Notes: generated from the letters alone by a model not told the origin. A DNA stretch of 15,912 nt from Flavobacteriales bacterium (GCA_947496835.1 CANMFV010000007.1:1-15912), one strand, 5' to 3'. Counted from the stretch's first letter, positions 6,538 through 14,076 are shown. Made by a program: numbers and translations.

Positions 6538-8814
6538 GTGAAATTAGAACTAACATATACTGAACTTTGTTTCCAATTAAATGGAACAGCAGCAGGTGTT
6601 CCTTATTCTGGACTGATCCAAGAAGTTGTATACGATTCAAGAAAAATCAACCCTTCTCCTGGTTTGGTTTTTTTCGCCTTGACAGGTCCTTTTCGAGATG
6701 GACACAATTTTATTTCAAACGCTTATGAAAAGGGTGTTCGGATTTTTGTTGTCCAAAAAGCACCAAAGAATCAGTGGCTCGATGCCAGTTTTATTATTGT
6801 CGATAATGCCTTATTAGCCTTACAAATACTGGCCGGTAATTACAGAAAACAATTGAATTACCCAATTCTAGCAATCGCGGGAAGCCTCGGTAAAACGACT
6901 GTGAAAGAATGGCTGTACCATCTGCTTGCTGGAAAATTAGAGGTTTTCAGAAGTCCAAAAAGTTATAATTCACAGTTAGGAGTTGCTTTATCAATTCTCC
7001 AACTGCCAAGGAAAGCAGATTTAGCCATTATCGAAGTAGCGGCAACAAAACCGGGTGAGATGAAAGTTTTAGCGGAAATGCTTCGTCCAACACAGGGCAT
7101 CTTAACCAATCTTCTTCCAACGCACGCAAGCGATTTCAACGATTTCACAGAGTATTCAAGAGAAATATGTTCCATGTTTGGTGAGGTTAAATGGCTCATC
7201 ACATCTGAAGAAAACCAGTGCTTGAAAGAGTTATCGTGTAAAATAATTACCACACAAAAAGAACAAGAGCTTGACGCCTTGATACCTTTTCAAGATGAAA
7301 TCAGTATTCAAGAATCCAAACTAGCAATAGCAGCGGTACAAGAATGGACCAACATTGAGGAAGAACGAATTAAATCACTCCCTCATTTGGCAATGCGACT
7401 TGAAACGTTCGAGGGGAATAATGGATCGTTGATTATAAATGACACCTACACGATGGATATGGAAGCATTTAAAAGCTCTTTATCTTATCAACTATCTTTT
7501 TCTGGTTCAAAACACCGCATTGTACTCATCGGAATAGAAGATGAAGATGTGGAGAAAACAGCTGATATTCGAAATCTTTGCAAAAAATTCGAGGTCGATG
7601 AGGTACACTTTTTAAGCAAGGATGAGGAACTCCCATTAGCACTGAAAAATGCGGTAGTTTTAGTCAAAGGAGCACGCTTTATGCAACGTGTGGCCAATCG
7701 CTTGAAAATGAAACAACACAAAACGCACTTATCATACAATCTTTCTGCCTTAAAACACAACCTAAATCAATATAAAAATAGCCTGCACGCCGAAACAAGT
7801 ATGTTGGCAATGGTGAAAGCCCAATCTTATGGTGCAGGATTAACAACGATGGCTCACTTTTTAGAGAAACAAGGGATTCATTATTTCGGTGTGGCATATT
7901 CAGATGAAGGAAAAGAATTGCGAAAGTCAGGAATTAAAACACCTATTTTGGTCATGAATGCGGAAGCAGAAGGCATGGAAACCTGTGTGGAATATGACTT
8001 AGAACCTGCAATCTATGATTTTAATCAATTGGATGAACTTCTCAAAGTATTAATCGCACAAGAAAAAACGGGTTTCCCAATTCACATCAAAATGGACACA
8101 GGAATGAAGCGTCTTGGCTTTTATGCGGATGAAGTTCAAAAGATAATCGAAATACTGGCAGCCCAGCCTGAGGTAAGGGTTAAAAGTGTTTACAGTCACT
8201 TGGCTGAGGCAGATGATCCGGTTTCAACATTTACGCAGAAGCAAATTGCTCAATTCGAAGAAATTTGCCAACAGTTTGAGTTGTATTTGTCTTACCCCTT
8301 CCTTCGACATATCTTGAATTCTGAAGGAATTGCACACCATCCCAATGCACAATTTGATATGGTCCGAATCGGAATAGGATTATTTGGATTAAGTTCAAAC
8401 CGTTCTTTGGAACAACGATTGAAACCGGTAATACATTGGACGAGCAGTATTTCACAAGTGAAAACAATTCATCCGGGAGAAAGTATCGGTTATGGACGTT
8501 TCTTTGTGGCACAAAAAGAAATGCGCGTTGCGATTATTCCTATTGGATATGCGGACGGATTCAAACGAAGCCTGAGCAATGGAGTAGGGGCCGTTTTTAT
8601 ACAAGATCAACGTTGTCCAGTGGTTGGACGCGTGTGCATGGACATGATCATGGTCGATTTAGGTGATTTGAAGATTGAAGCGAATACAAAAGTTGAAATC
8701 ATTGGAAAAAACCAGAGATTAACAGCATTCGCAAAAGATTGTCAGACAATTCCATATGAAATTCTTACATCCATCTCACCCCGCGTACACAGAAGTTATT
8801 TTGAAGAGGAATAA
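6538..8814 (+). CDS. alr: MurF-like/alanine racemase fusion, MurF half atypical
   Basis: I choose the GTG at 6538, one base after the tdk stop. Earlier in-frame TTG/GTG codons would lie deep inside tdk, and GTG gives the expected start (KLELTYTELCFQLNG). Product 758 residues. Residues 1-390 resemble MurF, the ATP ligase adding D-Ala-D-Ala to the peptidoglycan precursor: N-terminal UDP-substrate domain, P-loop GSLGKT (115-120), then middle and C-terminal domains. Residues 395-758 are a fold-III alanine racemase making D-Ala: PLP lysine Lys427 in MVKAQSYG, GYGRFF with catalytic Tyr652, PIGYADGF and CMDM (700-703). Racemase hallmarks are intact. MurF hallmarks are not: NLLPTH replaces NxGxAH, DTYT replaces DxYN, the carbamylated-lysine position near 207-214 lacks Lys, and the central domain looks about 60-70 residues short. 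I therefore predict a working racemase and a doubtful ligase. Residue comparisons are from memory of the family. Confidence 0.9.
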   Translation: MKLELTYTELCFQLNGTAAGVPYSGLIQEVVYDSRKINPSPGLVFFALTGPFRDGHNFISNAYEKGVRIFVVQKAPKNQWLDASFIIVDNALLALQILAGNYRKQLNYPILAIAGSLGKTTVKEWLYHLLAGKLEVFRSPKSYNSQLGVALSILQLPRKADLAIIEVAATKPGEMKVLAEMLRPTQGILTNLLPTHASDFNDFTEYSREICSMFGEVKWLITSEENQCLKELSCKIITTQKEQELDALIPFQDEISIQESKLAIAAVQEWTNIEEERIKSLPHLAMRLETFEGNNGSLIINDTYTMDMEAFKSSLSYQLSFSGSKHRIVLIGIEDEDVEKTADIRNLCKKFEVDEVHFLSKDEELPLALKNAVVLVKGARFMQRVANRLKMKQHKTHLSYNLSALKHNLNQYKNSLHAETSMLAMVKAQSYGAGLTTMAHFLEKQGIHYFGVAYSDEGKELRKSGIKTPILVMNAEAEGMETCVEYDLEPAIYDFNQLDELLKVLIAQEKTGFPIHIKMDTGMKRLGFYADEVQKIIEILAAQPEVRVKSVYSHLAEADDPVSTFTQKQIAQFEEICQQFELYLSYPFLRHILNSEGIAHHPNAQFDMVRIGIGLFGLSSNRSLEQRLKPVIHWTSSISQVKTIHPGESIGYGRFFVAQKEMRVAIIPIGYADGFKRSLSNGVGAVFIQDQRCPVVGRVCMDMIMVDLGDLKIEANTKVEIIGKNQRLTAFAKDCQTIPYEILTSISPRVHRSYFEEE

Positions 8815-8869
8815 AGCTTATTTTTATTTAAAATTTCCCAACATGGACTCGGATTTATAAATTTTAATT

Positions 8870-9883
8870 ATGCATAGGCTGCAAACAGACCTGTTAAATT
8901 TAGTGCGCGTCAAATTGAATGGTGGCGATGCGATAGGACACGTTTTAAGTGATGTTTTACATGTCAGTCAAGATGCTGCTTACCGCAGATTAAGAGGAGA
9001 AACTGCCTTAACCATTTTTGAAGTTCAAAAGATTTGTAAAGCATTTGATATCTCCTTTGATGCACTGATCGAGCAAAAAGCAGGCAACGTTGTCTTTGGT
9101 TATACACCATTGAATGCGTATGATTTTAGTCTAGAATCTTATTTAGAAGGGATTCTCGATTCCTTTAAACGACTAAAATCTCTGGAAGACCCAAGAATCA
9201 TCCTGACGATTAATAACGCCCATTTTTTTCAACTGATTAATGTCCCCCAATTACTTAGGTTCCGCTTGTTCTTCTGGGCGAAAACGCATTTGCAGATTCC
9301 TGAATACCAGAATATTCTGTTTAAACATGAAAAAGTCACCGATCGGGCATTTGAGTTAGGTAAAAATATCGTCTCAACATATAATTCAATTCCATCCGTT
9401 GAAATATTTGACCCAGAATTGATGCGCGGATTCATGCGGCAAATTCTTTATTACTACAAATCAAATCAGTTCGAAGATCCTTCTTATGCACTTTTCCTAT
9501 GCGATCGTGCCATTATGTTCTCACAGCATTTAAAAGCACAAGCGGATTGTGGAAAGAAGTTTGTTTATGGTACCCAAGCTCCTGAACAAGGAAATCAATT
9601 TGAAATGTACCTGAATGAAACCATTAATTCAGATGCCGCATTCTATTATGAAAGTAAAGAGAAAAAAGGCTTGTACGTGACACACAACATCATGAACTAC
9701 CTTCAAACAACCGATCCGCAATACGTTTCTGACACAAAGCAAGTCTTAGATAAGCAATTAGCCAATTCTAGTTTAATAAGTGTTGTGAATGAAAAAGAAC
9801 GCAATAACTATTTCTTTGAGTTCGAAAAGACAATCAACATGTTTCGTAAAAAGATTGAAGCGGATATTGAATTTAATTCCTAG
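8870..9883 (+). CDS. Helix-turn-helix regulator, Bacteroidota family
   Basis: This 337-residue protein has an N-terminal Cro/CI-like helix-turn-helix at about residues 18-66; the recognition part reads VSQDAAYRRLRGE, followed by LTIFEVQKICKAF. The remaining roughly 260 residues are a largely helical domain of no recognised family. It is rich in Phe and Tyr, with repeated FFW, YYY and YFF clusters, and has no signal peptide or transmembrane segment. Proteins with this architecture are common in Bacteroidota as uncharacterised regulators. A role as cytoplasmic transcription factor is inferred from the HTH. It has its own short leader (8815-8869, AT-rich) and sits 95 bases upstream of the exported TolB/CsgG-like gene on the same strand. 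That gene is a natural candidate target, though nothing in the sequence proves it. Confidence 0.78.
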   Translation: MHRLQTDLLNLVRVKLNGGDAIGHVLSDVLHVSQDAAYRRLRGETALTIFEVQKICKAFDISFDALIEQKAGNVVFGYTPLNAYDFSLESYLEGILDSFKRLKSLEDPRIILTINNAHFFQLINVPQLLRFRLFFWAKTHLQIPEYQNILFKHEKVTDRAFELGKNIVSTYNSIPSVEIFDPELMRGFMRQILYYYKSNQFEDPSYALFLCDRAIMFSQHLKAQADCGKKFVYGTQAPEQGNQFEMYLNETINSDAAFYYESKEKKGLYVTHNIMNYLQTTDPQYVSDTKQVLDKQLANSSLISVVNEKERNNYFFEFEKTINMFRKKIEADIEFNS

Positions 9884-9898
9884 TTGCGAAAATCGCAA
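9884..9898. repeat. Perfect inverted repeat directly after the HTH gene
   Basis: TTGCGA-AAA-TCGCAA begins on the base after the TAG stop of the HTH regulator. No T-tract follows, so it is a poor intrinsic terminator. It could be an operator for the downstream exported-protein gene (start 9979) or a weak stem at the mRNA end. Confidence 0.4.
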
Positions 9899-9978
9899 AT
9901 AACTAATCCAGTCTTGCTTGATTCAGTTTTCATATTCGTGAAAAATGCAGAAATATTTGCAGTATAAATTTAAACGAG

Positions 9979-11148
9979 ATGAAAAAAACACTTTTACTAA
10001 TGGCGACTTGCCTGATTGGAATAATGAGTCAAGCACAAACAGAAAAACTGCCTACGATGGCTGTTGCTAATCCTATTGTGAACGGTTTAACACTTAAGCC
10101 TGAATCGGTGGCAAAAATGATGCGTTTAGAAGCCATCAAGTTGAACAAGTACAAAGTCTATGATGAATATGACATGGCCGATGTATTAAAAGCAAAAGAA
10201 GAATTTAGAACGAATTGCTACGGACAAAATTGCTTGATTAAATTGGGAGCTGAACTCAATGTGGATTATGTAATGTGCGGAAGCATTGATGGATTAGGGA
10301 ATAAAATTGCTGTTACAATTAAAATCGTCGATATCAAAAATCAAATCCTTTTCAAATCTGCAGTAAAAGAATTTGATAACCAAGAAACAGAAATCCAACG
10401 TATGATTGAAATTCTGTTATATGAAATCCATGGGTTTACGGTTGATAAAGTAACAGCTGATCGCTTGTCCTTTAAAAATGAAATAATCACTTCTAATAAC
10501 ATTGGAAAAATCAACAACTCCGGACCTCGTATTGGTGGCGCTGCTTTAGTCGGTTCTTTGGAAGAATTTGCCTCACGTCCCACATCTCAAGGCGGACTTG
10601 ATATCGCACCTTTTGTGTCTATGATTGGCTACCAATTCGAAGGACAATATGTTGGAACTGAGAATTTCTCTGCATTAGTGGAAGGCATTGTGAATGTTTC
10701 AGGCTTAGAACAAGGAAAGTTTTTACCATCATTTACTTTAATGAATGGTTTTCGTTTTGGGAAAAACGGATGGGAATTTGCTTTCGGACCAAGATTGAGT
10801 GTCAAACATACTTCAGATGGATTCTTTGATTCAGAAGGATTTTATGGAAAAAAAGACAACTATTTTTCTCGAAGCGATTGGAACCAATATGCTTTGACTA
10901 ACGGAGTTCAATTAGACCAACGTTATTCGTTCGAAGAAAATTTAGACATGAGAGGAATTACTAAATTAAGCACAAGTTTCGTCATTGCCTTTGGTCGCAC
11001 ATTTCGCGCTGGATCATTGAATGTCCCCGTTAACCTCTTCTATACTTCGCAAAAAGGCGGTGGATTTGCTGGAATAAACGTTGGGTTTAATGTCCAAAAA
11101 AGCAAGCAGCCAATTAATAAACAAACTCCGAAAAAAGGATACTATTAA
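9979..11148 (+). CDS. Exported TolB-N/CsgG-like protein with C-terminal barrel-like region
   Basis: This 389-residue protein has a signal peptide (1-20, ending SQAQ). Residues about 25-135 resemble the TolB N-terminal/CsgG-like fold found in many exported proteins. The diagnostic part is a Cys pair (Cys80 and Cys85, CYGQNC) followed by LIKLGAELNVDYVMCGSI and a strand TIKIVDI. These domains usually bind partners or assemble in the periplasm, with no enzymatic activity known. After a Ser/Asn-rich linker (about 165-200), residues 205-375 show alternating aromatic and Gly-rich strands (GFRFGKNGWEFAFGP, GGGFAGINVGFNV), resembling outer-membrane beta-strands. The C-terminus is a basic tail ending KKGYY. 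A strong terminator lies 4 bases beyond the stop, so transcription ends here. The exact function is unknown. The domain call is from pattern only, and the barrel assignment is less certain than the N-terminal one. Confidence 0.72.
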   Translation: MKKTLLLMATCLIGIMSQAQTEKLPTMAVANPIVNGLTLKPESVAKMMRLEAIKLNKYKVYDEYDMADVLKAKEEFRTNCYGQNCLIKLGAELNVDYVMCGSIDGLGNKIAVTIKIVDIKNQILFKSAVKEFDNQETEIQRMIEILLYEIHGFTVDKVTADRLSFKNEIITSNNIGKINNSGPRIGGAALVGSLEEFASRPTSQGGLDIAPFVSMIGYQFEGQYVGTENFSALVEGIVNVSGLEQGKFLPSFTLMNGFRFGKNGWEFAFGPRLSVKHTSDGFFDSEGFYGKKDNYFSRSDWNQYALTNGVQLDQRYSFEENLDMRGITKLSTSFVIAFGRTFRAGSLNVPVNLFYTSQKGGGFAGINVGFNVQKSKQPINKQTPKKGYY

Positions 11149-11152
11149 TGAG

Positions 11153-11174
11153 AGGGGCTTTGGCCCCTTTTTTT
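11153..11174 (+). terminator. Intrinsic terminator
   Basis: AGGGGC (11153-11158), loop TTTG, GCCCCT (11163-11168), then a run of T to 11174. It lies 4 bases past the TAA of the exported TolB-like protein, giving a GC-rich stem against AT-rich surroundings. It is the clearest terminator in the window and separates this gene from the cyclase gene. Confidence 0.9.
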
Positions 11175-11209
11175 GTGCCTTTAATGGCGCTTTTCGCTTT
11201 TGTATTTCG

Positions 11210-11217
11210 TAAATTTG
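11210..11217 (+). promoter_or_regulatory. Candidate -7 box for the cyclase gene
   Basis: TAAATTTG is an exact match to the Bacteroidota -7 consensus TAnnTTTG, 36 bases before the cyclase ATG and downstream of the terminator at 11153-11174. That is where an independent promoter is required. No convincing TTG lies 19-21 bases upstream, so the -33 element is weak or absent. Confidence 0.4.
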
Positions 11218-11253
11218 TTCATAGTTTTTGGGATTCTTAGCATTCAATTTTAA

Positions 11254-12849
11254 ATGATAGAGTTAACACGAGAGATTCATTTTTGGCAAACCTGGTGGTT
11301 CTGGGTGTTAACAAGCGTCATTTTATTTTTCACTATATTTATTTTCATTCGCAGTAGAATCGAGCGTTCACGCAGAAATCAAGTTCGATTGGAAGTAAAA
11401 ATTGCAGAAAGAACTAGGGAAATCCGTCTCCAAAAAACAAAGATCGAGGAGCAAAATAGACTGATCGAAGAAGAAAAAAATAAAGTAATTCAGCAGCAGG
11501 TTTTACTCCAAACAGAAAAGGATAGAACAGAACAATGGCTGAATAATACCTTGCCATCTGAGGTTGTGATTGAACTTAAGCGTTCAGGTAAAGTAAAAGC
11601 GCAGGGATTCCAACAAGTTTCGGTAATGTTCACCGATGTGGTCGGATTCACACGGATTTCAGATACCATGCAACCAAGTAGAATTGTTTCCAAGTTGGAT
11701 ATTCTTTTTCAAAAATTTGATGAAATCATCCAAGCAAATAACTTGGAGAAAATTAAAACGATTGGAGATGCCTACATGTGTGCCGGTGGAGTCCCAATTG
11801 AAAACTCGACAAATCCAATCGATGCATGTACAGCAGCTCTCCAGATTCAAGCTTTTATGGATAAATTGAAGTATGAAGCTATAGCGAATCATGAAGATTT
11901 TTGGGAGATTCGCCTTGGGATAAATACAGGACCCGTCATTGCGGGCATCATTGGAAACATTCGATTAGCATATGATATTTGGGGCTCAACAGTAAATCTA
12001 GCTCAACGAATGGAAATGCTAGGTGAACCCGGGAAAGTGACAATTACAGGGAATACATTTCAATTAATTGAGCCGTATTTTGAATGTGAATACAAAGGAA
12101 AAGCCTTAACAAAATCGCGCGCGAAGGTCGATACATATGTCGTAAACCGCATTAAACCTGAACTTTCGCTAAACGGAGAAGGGTTATTGCCGAATTCTCG
12201 TTTTGAAGAAATCAAGAAATTACACCATTATAGCTCAATCAAATATTATAAAACGGAACACAATGTCCTTTCTTTTTTGGAGAAAAACTTGTCAGATAAA
12301 TTGTATTATCACTCGCTGAAGCACACAAAAGATGTGGTTAAGTCCGTAGAACGAATTGCCCTACTAGAAGGTGTAACAGATGAAGGTTTATTTTTATTGA
12401 AGACTGCAGCAATTTTACACGATGCAGGGTTTATTGAACGGTACGATAACAATGAAGAAATAGGTGCGCGAATGGCTACTGAATTGCTTCCAAAATACGG
12501 GTATACGGAACAACATGTCAAAACAATCGTAGAGCTCATACATGTAACTAAATTTCCTCATAAGCCGATTAATAAATTGCAAGAAATTATCTGCGATGCT
12601 GATTTGGACTACCTCGGAACGGATGATTTTGAGAAAATTGCAGACCGACTTCGGCAAGAATTAACGGAAATGGGTAAGATTGAATCACGCAAAAAATGGG
12701 ATGAAATTCAAGTAAAATTCTTGAAGCAACATCAGTATTTTACCCAAACTGCCATCCAAATGCGTCAGGAAAAGAAGGATTTTAATTTACAAATGGTGAT
12801 CGATAGATTGGCCGCGGATCAATATGAAGAAGTTTCAGAGAATTTATAG
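11254..12849 (+). CDS. Membrane class III adenylate cyclase with C-terminal HD domain
   Basis: The protein has 531 residues. One transmembrane helix (about 13-33) is followed by a coiled coil (about 40-95), then a class III cyclase domain (about 118-300) and an HD phosphohydrolase domain (about 345-500). Cyclase residues visible are metal Asp128 (FTDVVGF) and Asp172 (IGDAYM), adenine-selecting Lys168 and Asp241 (YDIWG), and transition-state Asn248 and Arg252. The Lys/Asp pair predicts cAMP rather than cGMP. HD residues are His353 and His357 (YYHSLKHT), His389-Asp390 (ILHDAG) and Asp448/Asp450 (CDADLDYLG), consistent with a metal-dependent phosphohydrolase. The start ATG directly follows an in-frame TAA, so no longer form exists. 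The N-terminus (FWQTWWFW, helix, IAERTREI) resembles the segment after Y_Y_Y domains in larger sensors. A terminator upstream and a candidate promoter suggest monocistronic expression. Substrate of the HD domain is unknown; it could act on a cyclic nucleotide or something else. Confidence 0.9.
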   Translation: MIELTREIHFWQTWWFWVLTSVILFFTIFIFIRSRIERSRRNQVRLEVKIAERTREIRLQKTKIEEQNRLIEEEKNKVIQQQVLLQTEKDRTEQWLNNTLPSEVVIELKRSGKVKAQGFQQVSVMFTDVVGFTRISDTMQPSRIVSKLDILFQKFDEIIQANNLEKIKTIGDAYMCAGGVPIENSTNPIDACTAALQIQAFMDKLKYEAIANHEDFWEIRLGINTGPVIAGIIGNIRLAYDIWGSTVNLAQRMEMLGEPGKVTITGNTFQLIEPYFECEYKGKALTKSRAKVDTYVVNRIKPELSLNGEGLLPNSRFEEIKKLHHYSSIKYYKTEHNVLSFLEKNLSDKLYYHSLKHTKDVVKSVERIALLEGVTDEGLFLLKTAAILHDAGFIERYDNNEEIGARMATELLPKYGYTEQHVKTIVELIHVTKFPHKPINKLQEIICDADLDYLGTDDFEKIADRLRQELTEMGKIESRKKWDEIQVKFLKQHQYFTQTAIQMRQEKKDFNLQMVIDRLAADQYEEVSENL

Positions 12850-13557
12850 AAATCGGACACCTTTCCTTTCTTTAGATTCTTTCTTTTTACTTTGACCGAT
12901 TGCGTAAGAATAGGAAAGATTCAAAATACTGCGGTTGACAGGATTAGCTACTTGAATTTTTTGATCGTAATAATAACCGAGCTCTAGGCTATGGGGACCA
13001 TCTAATTCCATTTCAACACCCGCATAATACCGAATCCGCGTAAACTGTTTTCCATTCTGCCCAGTCTGTGGATTATAAAAAAACTCACAACTGAAATTTG
13101 GTGTAAAAATACTATTGTTTAAATCATAGGAATAGCTAGGCTTAAATCGAAAAGCTTGGTCAAATTCAGACTCATAAGGTCCGCTAATTTTATTGAATGA
13201 ATACTGGTAGCGTGTTCTAAACCCAAATGAATGGCGATTTAATGCATAAGAAAACTGAAGATTCCCATTGATCCGTTGACTCGTTAAAAAATTTCCGTTA
13301 AGCTCTTTTTTACCAATTAAACGGTAATCAACTGAAACACGAACAAACTTGTTTATTTTGTACTTGAAGGATAATTGAGGGAAAATAGCACTAAGTCCGT
13401 CGTTGCCATAACGCGTTGTTAAATCTACCCCGAAAGAAAAATCTTTGTTTAATTTTCCGCTTACACCTAGCTCGTTCCATACTTGAAAAACGGTAGATTG
13501 ACTGTGAATCGCACTGATGTTTACGCAGATAAACAAAAGAAAAACAATCGATTTCAT
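12844..13557 (-). CDS. DUF2490-type outer-membrane beta-barrel protein
   Basis: This 237-residue protein has a signal peptide (1-19, ending IHSQ) and then alternating beta-strands. It starts with WNELGVSGKLNKDFSFGVD and continues through repeated strand pairs such as RVSVDYRLIGKKE, SFGFRTRYQYSFNK and HSLELGYYYDQ, ending in a basic tail. The size, N-terminal W.E.G pattern and strand periodicity fit DUF2490, outer-membrane proteins of unknown function common in Bacteroidota. It is second in a leftward two-gene unit; its ATG shares one base with the TAA of the preceding lipoprotein gene (TAATG), implying translational coupling. Its last 6 bases overlap the convergent cyclase gene, so no terminator separates the two. 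No catalytic motif is seen. Confidence 0.75.
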   Translation of the reverse strand: MKSIVFLLFICVNISAIHSQSTVFQVWNELGVSGKLNKDFSFGVDLTTRYGNDGLSAIFPQLSFKYKINKFVRVSVDYRLIGKKELNGNFLTSQRINGNLQFSYALNRHSFGFRTRYQYSFNKISGPYESEFDQAFRFKPSYSYDLNNSIFTPNFSCEFFYNPQTGQNGKQFTRIRYYAGVEMELDGPHSLELGYYYDQKIQVANPVNRSILNLSYSYAIGQSKKKESKERKGVRFL

Positions 13558-13955
13558 TAGATTTTACGGGTGTTTATTGTACCCAAATCTATCACTTGAT
13601 CTTTCTCCGTTATTTCAATAGTTTGTTTCACTACATTTTTCCCGCTTGGCTGCGTGGCATCATCTTCATAAACAAATACAGTATACGTGCCCTTTTGAAG
13701 GTAGTTAAAAACAAAAGACCCATCATAACTAGTTTTTACATCTTCATCATAAAACTGATCTGCTGTCCCATAAATTAAATATACATCAACATCACTCCCA
13801 GGATACTCGGCGATGATATTACCTAAAGCATTATACTTTTGCTCTTGAATAAGCCCTTTTATCGTTGCTCCGCCTCCGGACCCCTCTACTTTATTACAAG
13901 AAGTGGAAACACTGAGGACAACAATAGACAAAAGAAGGAGAAGGCCATTTTTCAT
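13557..13955 (-). CDS. Small lipoprotein with one beta-sandwich domain
   Basis: This 132-residue protein has a lipoprotein signal: hydrophobic core at 4-17 and lipobox STSC with lipidated Cys20. A Gly-rich spacer follows (SGGG), then one compact domain (about 30-125) with SDVDVYLIYG, SYDGSFVFNYLQKGTYTVFVYED and a closing strand. This resembles the carboxypeptidase-regulatory/SdrD B-like beta-sandwich, a protein-interaction or stalk fold. The residue after Cys is Asn, with no obvious surface-export signal. It is first in a unit with the DUF2490 barrel gene (stop and start share one base), so an outer-membrane lipoprotein working with that barrel is a reasonable guess. Function is otherwise unknown. 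The start ATG is preceded by an AT-rich leader with a tandem 10-base repeat. Confidence 0.78.
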   Translation of the reverse strand: MKNGLLLLLSIVVLSVSTSCNKVEGSGGGATIKGLIQEQKYNALGNIIAEYPGSDVDVYLIYGTADQFYDEDVKTSYDGSFVFNYLQKGTYTVFVYEDDATQPSGKNVVKQTIEITEKDQVIDLGTINTRKI

Positions 13956-13960
13956 TATAG

Positions 13961-13984
13961 TACAATTTTATTCATACAATTTTA
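13961..13984 (-). repeat. Tandem 10-base direct repeat upstream of lipoprotein gene
   Basis: On the minus strand TAAAATTGTA occurs twice, separated by TGAA, ending 5 bases before the lipoprotein ATG (13955). Each copy holds TAAAATTG, a seven-of-eight match to TAnnTTTG. They could be alternative -7 boxes or paired binding sites; the distal copy has the better distance for a promoter. Confidence 0.45.
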
Positions 13985-14025
13985 ACAAAAAAAACAACTT
14001 GTTTTAACATTGCTCGTTTTAAACA

Positions 14026-14056
14026 TTGGAAATTGTTTGACTTTTCGCTAATTTTA
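14026..14056 (+). promoter_or_regulatory. Candidate promoter for the CotH-protein gene
   Basis: TTG (14026-14028), a 20-base spacer and TAATTTTA (14049-14056, seven of eight to TAnnTTTG) lie just upstream of the ATG at 14077 in the divergent AT-rich gap 13956-14076. Found by eye in a low-complexity region, so weak. Confidence 0.3.
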
Positions 14057-14076
14057 ATCAATCTTAACAAAAAAAC

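Noticed and set aside
8809..8830. Possible terminator after the MurF-Alr gene (AATAA/TTATT stem then T-rich)
   Set aside because: The stem is five AT pairs only, too weak to call against this AT-rich background.
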